Origin: Flavobacteriales bacterium
GTDB lineage: Bacteria > Bacteroidota > Bacteroidia > Flavobacteriales > Schleiferiaceae
Reading direction: 5' to 3'
NCBI GenBank assembly: GCA_007693635.1
Contig: REDE01000130.1
Span: 1-40,626 of the forward strand
Length of the DNA stretch: 40,626 nucleotides
The notes beneath the pieces were generated by a model, which was not told the DNA's origin, ran no database searches, and was given only the letters and a program-made list of their open reading frames with translations. Of this stretch, positions 15,555-23,615 are shown piece after piece. The translations under genes and the position numbers were made by a program. Every line of letters begins with the position of its first letter. The stretch's first letter is position 1.

Positions 15555-16481
15555 TTATCGTCTTGCGGTTACTGGCAGAAGTGCATTGGTTAGGGTGTCT
15601 TCGGCATAGAAGATTTGTGTTTCCAGACGTTCATTATGCAGCCAGTCGTAGAATAGTTGTACCTTAGACAAGTCCATGTGCCCCCAATTATCTTCATTGC
15701 CATAGTGTTTATTGGAAAAATGCTGGCTCGTTAACACCATCGCACGGTTTCTTTCGTGCTTAGGGATATATGGGAGGATGATTTCGGTGGCCTCTTCAGG
15801 ATTTTTCTGCGCAAATAAGAATCCCTCTCGGGTGGCCTCAATAAATGCGCGAAGTGTATCGGGGTAGCGGGCTATGGTGGATTCTCCCGTGGCAATTACA
15901 GGTGAATAACTGTAAGGAATGTCGAAGTCTGCCAAAGTAAAATATTGCAGTTCCACACCACTTATTCTGGCCATCACACCTTCCCAATTGTCAAATATCC
16001 ACGTAGCCTCAGCTTCGCGGTTTAGTAGTGTGTTCCAAATCCCAAGTTTCTCGGGGTACATGATTTCAATCACCCCGTTACCTCCATCGTTTTTAATCAT
16101 GCTCTTTATGATATGATCTTCATAGCGAGCTTTGTACGAAGCGTATTTTTTCGAATCGAGGTCTTTCGGTCGAAGGATTCCTGAATTTTTATGAACGCAA
16201 ATTTTACTGACATCATCCTGAAAAATGGTGGCAATAGCGGTAAGCGGAAAGGGATTGTTTTTTGTGCGAAAGCTGATGATGCTTTCCAGCGGACAAAGCG
16301 CTAAATCGGCTTCGTTGAGTTCTAGTTTTTTTGCAGGAGTAGTGCGATAACCATCATCCTCAGGGGTAATTATCTTAAGCTCAATACTTTTTTCGGTATA
16401 AAAACCTTTGGCAAGGGCAACAAAAAACCCAGTGTGATTTGTGTTTGCCGTCCAATCAAGTGCTAGTCGTAGTGTTCGCAT
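15555..16481 (-). CDS. Cytoplasmic THI5/ThiY-like (NMT1 fold) protein
   Basis: A 308-residue two-lobed periplasmic-binding fold. The N-terminus LALDWTANTNHTGFFVALAK is the hallmark of ThiY/THI5 proteins, which bind or are made from pyrimidine precursors of thiamine. There is no signal peptide or lipobox: the family motif begins at residue 7, so the protein should stay in the cytosol. No ABC permease or ATPase lies nearby. It lacks the cysteine cluster by which yeast Thi5 binds iron; that region here reads FDIPYSYSPVIATGE. It is therefore neither an obvious transport receptor nor a canonical Thi5 enzyme. It is a single gene, divergent from DUF2905 with a 77-bp gap. The specific ligand is unknown. 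Confidence 0.72.
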   Translation of the reverse strand: MRTLRLALDWTANTNHTGFFVALAKGFYTEKSIELKIITPEDDGYRTTPAKKLELNEADLALCPLESIISFRTKNNPFPLTAIATIFQDDVSKICVHKNSGILRPKDLDSKKYASYKARYEDHIIKSMIKNDGGNGVIEIMYPEKLGIWNTLLNREAEATWIFDNWEGVMARISGVELQYFTLADFDIPYSYSPVIATGESTIARYPDTLRAFIEATREGFLFAQKNPEEATEIILPYIPKHERNRAMVLTSQHFSNKHYGNEDNWGHMDLSKVQLFYDWLHNERLETQIFYAEDTLTNALLPVTARR

Positions 16482-16535
16482 GGCTGTATAATTTTGTGTC
16501 CTTACTTAGAACGATTCGCTATGGCCGAAGGTTTA

Positions 16536-16543
16536 TACTTTTG
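16536..16543 (+). promoter_or_regulatory. -7 promoter element for the DUF2905 gene
   Basis: TACTTTTG is an exact TAnnTTTG, ending 15 bp before the ATG at 16559, so the leader would be about 10 nt. No TTG stands 17-23 nt upstream. It lies in the short divergent gap with the THI5-like gene. Confidence 0.4.
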
Positions 16544-16558
16544 TCTAAAATTTTCGTG

Positions 16559-16759
16559 ATGGGTAAACTTCTTATTGTTTTAGGTGTATTATTGATTATT
16601 ATCGGCATACTTTACCAATTTGGCTGGTTGCATTGGTTGGGACGATTACCGGGAGATATTCGCTGGGAAAAAGGATCAACACGTGTTTATTTTCCTCTTA
16701 CGACAATGATTCTGCTTAGTTTAGCTTTGTCGCTGATCACTTATTTTTTTAAAAAATGA
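16559..16759 (+). CDS. DUF2905 family small membrane protein
   Basis: A 66-residue protein with two membrane helices (about 2-20 and 46-63) joined by a polar loop with RLPGDIRWEKGSTRVYFPLT, the recognised DUF2905 signature. The ATG at 16559 is chosen because the family begins right at the first helix; upstream in-frame sequence crosses the promoter and the divergent gene. The function of DUF2905 is unknown. It is followed by a promoter for the next gene and is probably transcribed alone. Confidence 0.88.
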   Translation: MGKLLIVLGVLLIIIGILYQFGWLHWLGRLPGDIRWEKGSTRVYFPLTTMILLSLALSLITYFFKK

Positions 16760-16763
16760 GCAT

Positions 16764-16794
16764 TTGCGTAGTTAGATATTATAGCCTACTTTCG
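16764..16794 (+). promoter_or_regulatory. Promoter for the coiled-coil/S4 gene pair
   Basis: TTG (16764-16766), a 20-nt spacer and TACTTTCG (16787-16794) fit the flavobacterial consensus with one mismatch in the -7 box. The predicted start, near 16801, gives a leader of about 45 nt to the ATG at 16847. Confidence 0.5.
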
Positions 16795-16846
16795 TCGAGC
16801 ATTATCGATGAATTCTTAAAAATCAGTACTTAACAAAATATTGGAA

Positions 16847-17221
16847 ATGAAGTCTAGTAAACTTGAATTGATAGCTCTCATAATAATAACCTTGGTGGTT
16901 TTAGGCGCAGCATTTATTACTTTTTTCATGCCTCCAGGAAGTGGTGAGTTGATTTCCAATCTTTTATTGACCTTAGGTGCAATCACGTATGTTGCATTTT
17001 CCGTGATAAGTTTTCAGCGTTTTGATGCGAAGATTCGTTCGTTGAAAGAGGAATTGGAAGGTGTTAAAATCTCCTTGGCCGAGAAGACAAAAGCCTTGGA
17101 GGATGAGAATAAACTACGGATTGGAACGGAGATCGAGCGCGATCGTTTGGCTAAAGAACTTGATGAGTCGGAAGCAGTGCGCAAGCGCTTGGAAGCGGAG
17201 TTGTCGAATTCTGACGATTGA
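16847..17221 (+). CDS. Small membrane protein with a cytoplasmic coiled coil, function unknown
   Basis: 124 residues: two hydrophobic helices (about 7-27 and 37-55) separated by the short turn MPPGSGE, then about 65 residues of continuous charged coiled coil (KIRSLKEELEGVKISLAEKT onwards). The start is set at the ATG at 16847 rather than the TTG two codons earlier. No family was recognised. It ends 2 bp before the S4-domain gene, so the two are probably co-translated; a membrane-tethered partner for that ribosome-associated protein is conceivable but only from position. Confidence 0.7.
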   Translation: MKSSKLELIALIIITLVVLGAAFITFFMPPGSGELISNLLLTLGAITYVAFSVISFQRFDAKIRSLKEELEGVKISLAEKTKALEDENKLRIGTEIERDRLAKELDESEAVRKRLEAELSNSDD

Positions 17222-17223
17222 GC

Positions 17224-17583
17224 ATGCGTATAGATAAATTTTTATGGTCGGTAAGGATATACAAAACTAGGGCTCTAGCAACAGAGGCTTGTCGTTTGGG
17301 TAAGGTAATGCTCAACGATCAGCCCGTAAAGTCTTCTAAGATTGTTGTAGCCAATGTTGAGATTCGTCTGCGTAAAGATGGTATTTTACGATCGTATTGG
17401 GTCAAAGATATTCCACCATCTCGAGTTGGGGCTCCCAAAGTGGAGATGTATATTGAAGATCGAACCCCTTCTGAAGAGCTAGAGCGCTTAGAGTTCATGC
17501 GCTTGGCAACGAAAAATGCAAAGTTCAAAGGTCGCCCAACAAAGAAAGATCGGCGTGAATTGGACGACTTGCGGTTTGGGTAG
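17224..17583 (+). CDS. S4-domain RNA-binding protein, Hsp15-like
   Basis: A 119-residue protein beginning MRIDKFLWSVRIYKTRALAT, the S4 RNA-binding domain (residues 1-65) as found in Hsp15, which binds free 50S subunits carrying stalled nascent chains after heat shock. The tail (about 80-119) is rich in R, K and E, including KGRPTKKDRRELDDLRF, like the basic tail of Hsp15. The length is close to E. coli Hsp15 (133). The ATG at 17224 is used; the upstream TTG overlaps the previous stop. Confidence 0.85.
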   Translation: MRIDKFLWSVRIYKTRALATEACRLGKVMLNDQPVKSSKIVVANVEIRLRKDGILRSYWVKDIPPSRVGAPKVEMYIEDRTPSEELERLEFMRLATKNAKFKGRPTKKDRRELDDLRFG

Positions 17584-17597
17584 ATTTGTTTTCAAAT

Positions 17598-20462
17598 TTA
17601 AACAACCTCGACCCAATGCCTTGCAATTCTCCCAGTGCCATCAGCTATTTGGTGTCTGCAAGAGGTTCCGGGAGCTATGATGATTTGGTTTTTTTCGGAT
17701 TGTCGAATTTTCGGAAAAAGCACCATTTCGCCAATGGCCATGCTGGTTTGGTAATGCTCTTTTTCGTAACCAAAACTTCCCGCCATACCGCAACATCCAC
17801 TGGGTATAATTTCTACGGTATACCCCGAAGCTTTAAGTACATCTTTGGTAAAACCTAGTCCGCTTAGTGCTTTTTGATGACAATGACCGTGCAGCAAGAC
17901 CTTCGCGTTTTTGGGTTGTCCAAAATCTTCGGCTCTTAAGCGTCCACTGCGTAATTCACGCGAAATAAACTCGTCGATTAGTAGGACTTTGGAGCTTAAC
18001 TCTGTGGCCATAGAACGCAATTCCGGCGAAACTAATCTTGGATATTCATCGCGAAATCCCAAAATTGCAGAAGGTTCAATTCCGATTAGCGGCGTTTGCT
18101 CGGAAACAATGGGGTGAAAAATCTGTACATTCTGATCGGCGCGCTTTCGGGCGGTTTCGAGTAGTCCTTTGGAAATCTGACTGCGACCGCTTGAGGCGTG
18201 AGTGATTCGTCGGACTTCATACCCTAGTCGCCATAAGAGTTTGATGGCTGCCTTCCCAACCTCCGCGTCTTGGTAGTTGGTAAATTCATCGAAAAATAGG
18301 TACAGTACGCCTCGAGGATTTTGGGGTGTTTGTTGGCGGACTTGTCGATCAAACCAGCGGTGTACCGGTGATTGAAACTTGGGTAATTGGCGTTGAGAAG
18401 CCACTCCTAAAATGCGTTTGAGGAGTTGGTCTACACCAGGTAGATTATTGATTCCGTTTATCAAATTTGGAACAACCCCTGCGGGTTTACTCAAAACATC
18501 GATGTGCCCGAGGGCATAGTCGCGCAGTGGTCTTTTATTTGTTTGGTAGTACTGATATTGCCACTCGGCTTTCATTCCGGCCATGTCTACATTGCTCGGG
18601 CATTCACGAGTGCAGCCTTTACAACTCAGACATAAGTCGAGCACTTCTTTGAGTTCTTCGTGTTCAAAGGCGTTTTTTCCTTCCGCGGCATTGCTGATAA
18701 ATTCGCGCAATGCGTTGGCGCGACCTCTGGTTGTGTGTTTTTCTTGTCGGGTTGCTTGGTAGCTCGGACACATCGTTCCTCCCGAGTCGGCGAGTTTACG
18801 GCAATCGCCCGAGCCGTTGCATTTTTCGGTTGCAGCAATAAAGCCCTCCTTTCCGTAATCAAAAAATGTATCGACGCTTTTCAGTGGATGTTGCGGATCT
18901 TCACGCAGCATGGTGTCCATTGGTGGTGCATCGATGATTTTTCCCGGATTTAAGATGTTGTGGGGATCGAAAATTTTCTTTACTTCACGGAGTAGATCGT
19001 AATTTTTTTCACCCACCATGATGGGGATAAACTCAGCCCTAACACGACCGTCGCCGTGTTCTCCGGAAAGTGAGCCGTTGTACTTTTTGACCAATCTCGC
19101 AGAGGCTTCGCTGATTTGTCTAAACTGCTCCAGATCTGCCTGATTTCTCAGGTCGAGAATGGGGCGGAGGTGCAGCTCCCCGGCGCCGGCGTGGGCGTAA
19201 TAAACCGCATTTTGTCCAAAAGTTTTCATCAATTCCTCAAACTCGGAAATGTATTCTGGGAGGTCTTGTAAATCGACAGCGGTATCTTCGATGCAGGCCA
19301 AAGCTTTTTTTGGTCCGGGTAAATTGGCCAGTAGCCCTAGTCCAGCTGCGCGCAAGTTCCACACCTTAGCTGCATCATCTCCGCGTATTATGGGAAATGC
19401 ATAGCCTAGATTTGCCTCGTTCAGTGCGTTGATGACACCAGTGGCCAAAATCTCCAATTCCTCCTCATTATCGTGTCGAAGTTCAATGGCCAAAATTGCT
19501 GCGGGGTCGCCCTCCACGAAAAAGCGATTTTCGCGTTGTTCGATGTTTTCTTTCGTGCAATCTAGGATAATTTTGTCCATAAGCTCACAGGCGTAAGGAG
19601 CAAAGGTCATCGCAATTTTCGTTGCCTCCATACAACTGCGGATGGAGGAAAAATGAGCGGCAATTACCAATTGGTTTGCTGGAGGTAGTGGGTCGAGTTG
19701 CAGCGTTATTTCTGTGGAAAAAGCTAGTGTGCCCTCGCTTCCACAAAGGAGTTTGGCTATGTTCCAATTTTCGCCATCTTTTTCAAAAGGCTGTTGACGC
19801 GCCAAAACATCTATCGCGTAGCCCGTATTTCTTCGGTGTATGTTTGGCTTGGGAAATTCGCGGAAGATTTCTTGGCGAATATCCTCCGGACTAAGAAGGT
19901 TTTTTATTTTTTCGTCAAAGCTAGATTGGGTGTTTTCTCCAAAAATTTCCACCTCGGCATTTGCAGTAACAGCTCTTATTTTCAGGGTTTTGTCGCGCGT
20001 AGTTCCGTAGCGGATAGAGGTGCTTCCGCAGGAGTTATTCCCGGTCATTCCGCCTATCATACAGCGATTGGCCGTGGAGGTGTTTGGGCCGAAGAACCAG
20101 CCGTGGGGTTTTAGAAAAGCGTTCAATTCATCGCGAATGACCCCCGGTTGTACGCTTACAACCCCGTTTTTCGAATCAAAATCTAAAATTTTATTCATGT
20201 GCAGAGAGACGTCTACCACGATGCCCTTTCCGACACACTGACCCGCCAATGAAGTTCCTGCAGTGCGAGGTATCAAGGGGATTTTATGCGTAGAAGCAAA
20301 ACCAATGATTTCTATGATGTCACGCTCATCTTTTGGGTAAACAACCGCATCGGGCATTTCTTTATACACCGATGCGTCGGTGGCGTAAAGCGTGCGGGTT
20401 AAGGTGTCGGTATGAAGACTTCCTTGAATTAAAGGCTTCAATTTGCTGTAGATATCACTCAT
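17598..20462 (-). CDS. FAD/Fe-S D-2-hydroxyacid dehydrogenase (YdiJ/Dld-II-like)
   Basis: A 954-residue fusion. Residues 36-260 are a PCMH-type FAD domain (PRTAGTSLAGQCVGKG, then MIGGMTGNNSCGSTSIRYGT). About 265-510 are the FAD-oxidase C domain ending in SLSGEHGDGRVRAEF. Next come Fe-S motifs: C548/C554/C565 (CNGSGDCR and GTMCPSYQ) and the 4Fe-4S set C611/C614/C617/C621 (CLSCKGCTRECP). The C-terminal third has GlpC-like CCG motifs (HGHCHQKAL, SGCCGMAGSFGYE). The set matches YdiJ and Dld-II enzymes, which oxidise D-2-hydroxyglutarate or D-lactate and pass electrons to the respiratory chain. Which substrate applies cannot be told from motifs. It stands alone and converges on the S4 gene with a 14-bp gap. 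Confidence 0.9.
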   Translation of the reverse strand: MSDIYSKLKPLIQGSLHTDTLTRTLYATDASVYKEMPDAVVYPKDERDIIEIIGFASTHKIPLIPRTAGTSLAGQCVGKGIVVDVSLHMNKILDFDSKNGVVSVQPGVIRDELNAFLKPHGWFFGPNTSTANRCMIGGMTGNNSCGSTSIRYGTTRDKTLKIRAVTANAEVEIFGENTQSSFDEKIKNLLSPEDIRQEIFREFPKPNIHRRNTGYAIDVLARQQPFEKDGENWNIAKLLCGSEGTLAFSTEITLQLDPLPPANQLVIAAHFSSIRSCMEATKIAMTFAPYACELMDKIILDCTKENIEQRENRFFVEGDPAAILAIELRHDNEEELEILATGVINALNEANLGYAFPIIRGDDAAKVWNLRAAGLGLLANLPGPKKALACIEDTAVDLQDLPEYISEFEELMKTFGQNAVYYAHAGAGELHLRPILDLRNQADLEQFRQISEASARLVKKYNGSLSGEHGDGRVRAEFIPIMVGEKNYDLLREVKKIFDPHNILNPGKIIDAPPMDTMLREDPQHPLKSVDTFFDYGKEGFIAATEKCNGSGDCRKLADSGGTMCPSYQATRQEKHTTRGRANALREFISNAAEGKNAFEHEELKEVLDLCLSCKGCTRECPSNVDMAGMKAEWQYQYYQTNKRPLRDYALGHIDVLSKPAGVVPNLINGINNLPGVDQLLKRILGVASQRQLPKFQSPVHRWFDRQVRQQTPQNPRGVLYLFFDEFTNYQDAEVGKAAIKLLWRLGYEVRRITHASSGRSQISKGLLETARKRADQNVQIFHPIVSEQTPLIGIEPSAILGFRDEYPRLVSPELRSMATELSSKVLLIDEFISRELRSGRLRAEDFGQPKNAKVLLHGHCHQKALSGLGFTKDVLKASGYTVEIIPSGCCGMAGSFGYEKEHYQTSMAIGEMVLFPKIRQSEKNQIIIAPGTSCRHQIADGTGRIARHWVEVV

Positions 20463-20487
20463 TAATCAGGCGGCTAGAGATTATTTG

Positions 20488-20495
20488 CAAAGGTA
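20488..20495 (-). promoter_or_regulatory. -7 promoter element for the 2-hydroxyacid dehydrogenase gene
   Basis: The - strand reads TACCTTTG, an exact TAnnTTTG, 25 bp before the ATG at 20462. No TTG lies 17-23 nt upstream. The rest of the 192-bp divergent gap (20463-20654) holds only a poor + strand match (TTG, 18 nt, TTCATTTG ending near 20630) that could serve the dksA-like gene. Confidence 0.4.
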
Positions 20496-20654
20496 GCGGC
20501 TGGTGTGTTTTTTTGACTTATTTTTAGCGCCTTAAAATGCGAAGCAAAAAATCAGCCCCGAAGATTTAATGGGAATCAAAACAAACGCGGTTTAACGGTG
20601 TTTGAATGCTGATTTACAGAGCTTCATTTGGTGTTAATTAGAAAAATTAAGTAT

Positions 20655-21035
20655 ATGACTGACGAGAGAACACGTTACGGCGATGATGAACTGCAAGAGT
20701 TTAAGCGGTTGATCTTATCGAAAATTGAAAAGGCAGAGAAAGATTTAAGCATTCTCCGTGAAAGTTTTTCCAACGATAGCAATAACGGAACTGATGATAC
20801 TTCACCTACCTTCAAAGCCTTTGAAGAGGGAAGTGATACCATGAACAAAGAGGCGAATGCCCAGTTGGCAATTCGTCAAGAAAAGTTTATTCGCGATTTG
20901 AAAAACGCACTTATTCGCATTGAGAATAAGACGTATGGCATTTGTAGAGTAACGGGTAAGTTGATTCGTAAAGAAAGACTGATGATGGTTCCTCACGCGA
21001 CCCTGAGTATAGAGGCGAAGTCTGGTAAAGTTTGA
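20655..21035 (+). CDS. DksA/TraR-family protein with a degenerate zinc finger
   Basis: 126 residues. The N-terminal coiled coil (about 10-92) contains the KAFEEGSDTMNKEANAQLA segment, and the C-terminal globular part has YGICRVTGKLIRKERLMMVP. DksA proteins insert a coiled coil into the RNA polymerase secondary channel and adjust initiation together with ppGpp. Here C97 is the only cysteine; the other three zinc positions read T or are lost (PHATLSIEAK), as in other Bacteroidota members I know of. The ATG at 20655 is preferred to a TTG nine codons upstream. It lies 13 bp before lspA, a common pairing in this phylum. Confidence 0.88.
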   Translation: MTDERTRYGDDELQEFKRLILSKIEKAEKDLSILRESFSNDSNNGTDDTSPTFKAFEEGSDTMNKEANAQLAIRQEKFIRDLKNALIRIENKTYGICRVTGKLIRKERLMMVPHATLSIEAKSGKV

Positions 21036-21048
21036 TAATTTCAACTAG

Positions 21049-21642
21049 ATGAAGCGCAATCTGCTCCTTATTCTCATCATTTTGCTCATTGACCAGATTT
21101 CTAAAATTTGGATCAAGACCAATATGATGTTGGGTGAAGATATACATGTTTTTTCTTGGTTTATCATTCATTTTACAGAGAACCCCGGAATGGCCTTTGG
21201 TTGGCAATGGGGAGGGGATATTGGGAAATATTTTCTCACTTCATTCCGCATGATTGCGGCGGTTTTAATATTCATTTGGATGTTGCGCAGTGCCAGACAA
21301 AATTTGGTGGTTCCAGCGCAGGTTGCCTTGGCGCTAATTTTTGCTGGCGCGGTAGGGAATTTAATAGATTCCTTATTCTACGGAATCGTTTTCGATCACA
21401 GTTATCACCAAGTCGCTACCTTTTTTCCTGAAGATGGAGGATACGGTTCCTTTATGCTGGGTAAGGTTGTGGATATGCTATACTTTCCCTTGATCGACAC
21501 GACGTGGCCTCAGTGGATGCCATTTGTAGGTGGAGATAACTTTGTGTTTTTTCGTCCGGTATTCAATGTTGCCGACGTGTCAATCAGTGTTGGGGTAGGT
21601 TTATTACTTCTGTATCAAAAACACATTTTTAAGGATTCGTAA
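21049..21642 (+). CDS. lspA: Lipoprotein signal peptidase (signal peptidase II)
   Basis: An inner-membrane aspartyl protease that removes the signal peptide from diacylglyceryl-modified prolipoproteins. It has four membrane helices; the catalytic aspartates are D107 in GNLIDSLFYG and D176 in FNVADVSIS, and D15 in LLIDQISKIW and the N45-P-G-M-A-F motif are conserved. At 197 residues it is longer than E. coli LspA (164) because of a loop at about 120-165 (FPEDGGYGSFMLGKVVDMLY onward), usual in Bacteroidota. It is transcribed with the dksA-like gene. Its substrates would include the SprE and efflux-adaptor lipoproteins seen here. Confidence 0.96.
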   Translation: MKRNLLLILIILLIDQISKIWIKTNMMLGEDIHVFSWFIIHFTENPGMAFGWQWGGDIGKYFLTSFRMIAAVLIFIWMLRSARQNLVVPAQVALALIFAGAVGNLIDSLFYGIVFDHSYHQVATFFPEDGGYGSFMLGKVVDMLYFPLIDTTWPQWMPFVGGDNFVFFRPVFNVADVSISVGVGLLLLYQKHIFKDS

Positions 21643-21645
21643 GTC

Positions 21646-21676
21646 TTGGTAGTGTCCTTTTATTGGCGTACCTTTA
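21646..21676 (+). promoter_or_regulatory. Candidate promoter for gap
   Basis: TTG (21646-21648), a 20-nt spacer and TACCTTTA (21669-21676, one mismatch to TAnnTTTG). Downstream, at about +7 to +21 in the 56-nt leader, GCTCA-TGAAT-TGAGC (21690-21704) is a perfect 5-bp inverted repeat that could be a regulator site. Confidence 0.4.
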
Positions 21677-21731
21677 GCACTTGTGAATCGCTCATGAATT
21701 GAGCCCTTATTACCAATAAATTTCCAGTTTT

Positions 21732-22724
21732 ATGATTAAAATAGCCATCAATGGATTTGGCCGCATTGGGCGACTAAGTCTGCGATATTTACTGCAGTTT
21801 GATAATGTACGCGTCGTAGCGGTTAATGACCTTGCGCCCGTAGAAACCCTTGCACATCTCTTTACTTTTGATTCCGTTCACGGAGTTTTTTCGGGCGATG
21901 TAAAAAGTGAGGAAGGCGCAATGCTGATCAATGGTCAACGTATTAATGTGTACGAAGAACGTTCGCCGGAAAATTTGCCTTGGGCTGATTTGGGTGTGGA
22001 TATTGTTCTCGAGTGTACGGGGATATTCCGTACACGTGAAAAGATGGCTTTGCATCAGAAGGCTGGTGCAAAGAAAGTATTGCTTTCAGCTCCTGGCGAC
22101 AAGGACGTTCCCATGTTTGTAATGGGCGTTAACGACGAGGGCTTGACTGCCGATTTGGATATGGTGAGTAACGCATCTTGCACAACAAACTGTCTGGCTC
22201 CGATGGTGAAAGTCTTGGACGACACTTTTGGCGTGGTAAAAGGATATATGACAACCGTTCACGCGTATACCGCGGATCAGCGTTTGTTGGATGCCCCGCA
22301 TAAAGACTTGCGTAGAGCTCGTTCGGCAGCGGTATCTATGGTTCCTACAACTACCGGAGCGGCGAAGGCTATGGGTAGAATTTTGCCTCATTTGGCGGGA
22401 AAACTTGACGGTATGGCCGTTCGAGTTCCTACGTCCAACGTTTCTTTCACCGACCTTACCGTTGTTTTGAATAAAGAAGTAACGGCTGAAGAAATTAACG
22501 CAGTAATGAAAACCGCCGCCGAAGGTTCAATGAAAGGAATTATTCATTTCGAGACCCGACCATTGGTATCCGTGGATCTCAACGGTCATGAGGCCTCGTG
22601 TATATTCGATGCGGAGTTGACTTCAGCCCAAGGTTCACTTGTTAAGGTTTGCGGCTGGTACGATAACGAATATGGCTATGCTGCCCGTTTGGGTGATATG
22701 GCAATTAAAATGGGACAACTCTAA
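21732..22724 (+). CDS. gap: Glyceraldehyde-3-phosphate dehydrogenase
   Basis: A glycolytic enzyme converting glyceraldehyde-3-phosphate, NAD+ and phosphate to 1,3-bisphosphoglycerate. At 330 residues it is standard length. The Rossmann start is IAINGFGRIGR, the catalytic pair is C150 (SNASCTTNC) and H177 (TTVHAYTADQ), and D33 in AVNDLA favours NAD+ over NADP+. The C-terminal WYDNEYGYA motif is intact. It has its own candidate promoter, and the sugar-kinase gene follows after one base, so the two are probably translationally coupled. Confidence 0.97.
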   Translation: MIKIAINGFGRIGRLSLRYLLQFDNVRVVAVNDLAPVETLAHLFTFDSVHGVFSGDVKSEEGAMLINGQRINVYEERSPENLPWADLGVDIVLECTGIFRTREKMALHQKAGAKKVLLSAPGDKDVPMFVMGVNDEGLTADLDMVSNASCTTNCLAPMVKVLDDTFGVVKGYMTTVHAYTADQRLLDAPHKDLRRARSAAVSMVPTTTGAAKAMGRILPHLAGKLDGMAVRVPTSNVSFTDLTVVLNKEVTAEEINAVMKTAAEGSMKGIIHFETRPLVSVDLNGHEASCIFDAELTSAQGSLVKVCGWYDNEYGYAARLGDMAIKMGQL

Positions 22725-22725
22725 C

Positions 22726-23571
22726 ATGCATTTACTTCTCGATAGCGGAGCTACTAAAACCGAAGGGGTGTTGTTTGTCGAAAACGACGAACAACGCCTT
22801 TTTGATTTTGAGGGTATTCATCCTCTTTTTGAAAATGCCGAGCAAATTACCGCAAAATTTTTACGACAAGATTTACCATTTGATGCTATTAGTAGCGTGG
22901 AATACTACGGAACGGCCTGTTCTACCGCTGAGCGAGTAGAACTCATAAAGGGAGTTATTTCCGGTGTTTTTCCAAATTTAAAAGAGCTGAGTGTAGCGCA
23001 CGATTTGCTCTCCGCAGCTCGTTGCCATATGAGCCTTAGTCCTCCTCCTTACGTTAGTTGTATTTTGGGTACGGGAGCAAATGCCGGGTATTTTGATGGA
23101 AATGCACTTCAACAGCGAACCCCTTCTCTGGGTTTTCTGCTTGGTGATGAGGGTTCCGGAGCGGATATTGGAAAGCATTTGCTGCGTGATTATCTCTACG
23201 AGAAAACACCTCACGCAATTACTCAAGTTCTCGATGATTTTTTCCAACTGAAAAAAGAAGACATTATTTCCAATTTGTATCGGAGTTCCTATCCCAATAG
23301 ATACTTGGCGTCGCTCGTTCGAGCCATTCATCCCGTGCGTCAGGAAGACTACATAACGGAATTAATCACTCAGCGTTTTTTGGCGTTTAAGGATCAGCAC
23401 TTGCAAGTTTGGAGCGACCAAACCGACCGCTTAACTTTTGTAGGCGGCGTAGCTTTCAACTTCAGAGATTTGCTCGCAGTCTGCTGCTCCGATTGGCAGA
23501 TTGTTTCCATCATAGATCGACCAATTCAGGGCTTGATAGCGAGCTACAGTTCGGGGACAAAAAGCGAATAG
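22726..23571 (+). CDS. BadF/BadG-type N-acetylglucosamine (or glucosamine) kinase
   Basis: A 281-residue ASKHA-fold kinase. The phosphate-1 loop is LLDSGATKTEGVLF at the N-terminus, and the nucleotide-binding part has SCILGTGANAGYF and LGDEGSGADIGKHLLRDYL, typical of eukaryotic-type GlcNAc kinases and their bacterial relatives. It should phosphorylate an amino sugar, feeding cell-wall recycling or glycolysis. The ATG at 22726 is used because it starts right at the first beta strand and one base after the gap stop; an in-frame extension would lie inside gap. Substrate identity is inferred from the family. Confidence 0.85.
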   Translation: MHLLLDSGATKTEGVLFVENDEQRLFDFEGIHPLFENAEQITAKFLRQDLPFDAISSVEYYGTACSTAERVELIKGVISGVFPNLKELSVAHDLLSAARCHMSLSPPPYVSCILGTGANAGYFDGNALQQRTPSLGFLLGDEGSGADIGKHLLRDYLYEKTPHAITQVLDDFFQLKKEDIISNLYRSSYPNRYLASLVRAIHPVRQEDYITELITQRFLAFKDQHLQVWSDQTDRLTFVGGVAFNFRDLLAVCCSDWQIVSIIDRPIQGLIASYSSGTKSE

Positions 23572-23582
23572 TATACGGTCAA

Positions 23583-23606
23583 TACAAAGGGATTGCGGGC
23601 TTTGTA
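23583..23606. terminator. Hairpin between convergent genes, possible weak terminator
   Basis: TACAAAG (23583-23589) pairs with CTTTGTA (23600-23606) around a 10-nt loop in the 44-bp gap between the sugar kinase and the serine hydrolase. There is no clear U-tract on either side. Confidence 0.3.
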
Positions 23607-23615
23607 ATTAAATAC

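Noticed and set aside
15555-16481. Periplasmic ABC-transporter binding protein
   Set aside because: There is no signal peptide or lipobox and no permease or ATPase gene nearby; the fold alone does not prove transport.
22639-22725. N-terminal extension of the sugar kinase into gap
   Set aside because: The extension is gap sequence read in another frame; the ATG at 22726 starts exactly at the first ATPase strand.
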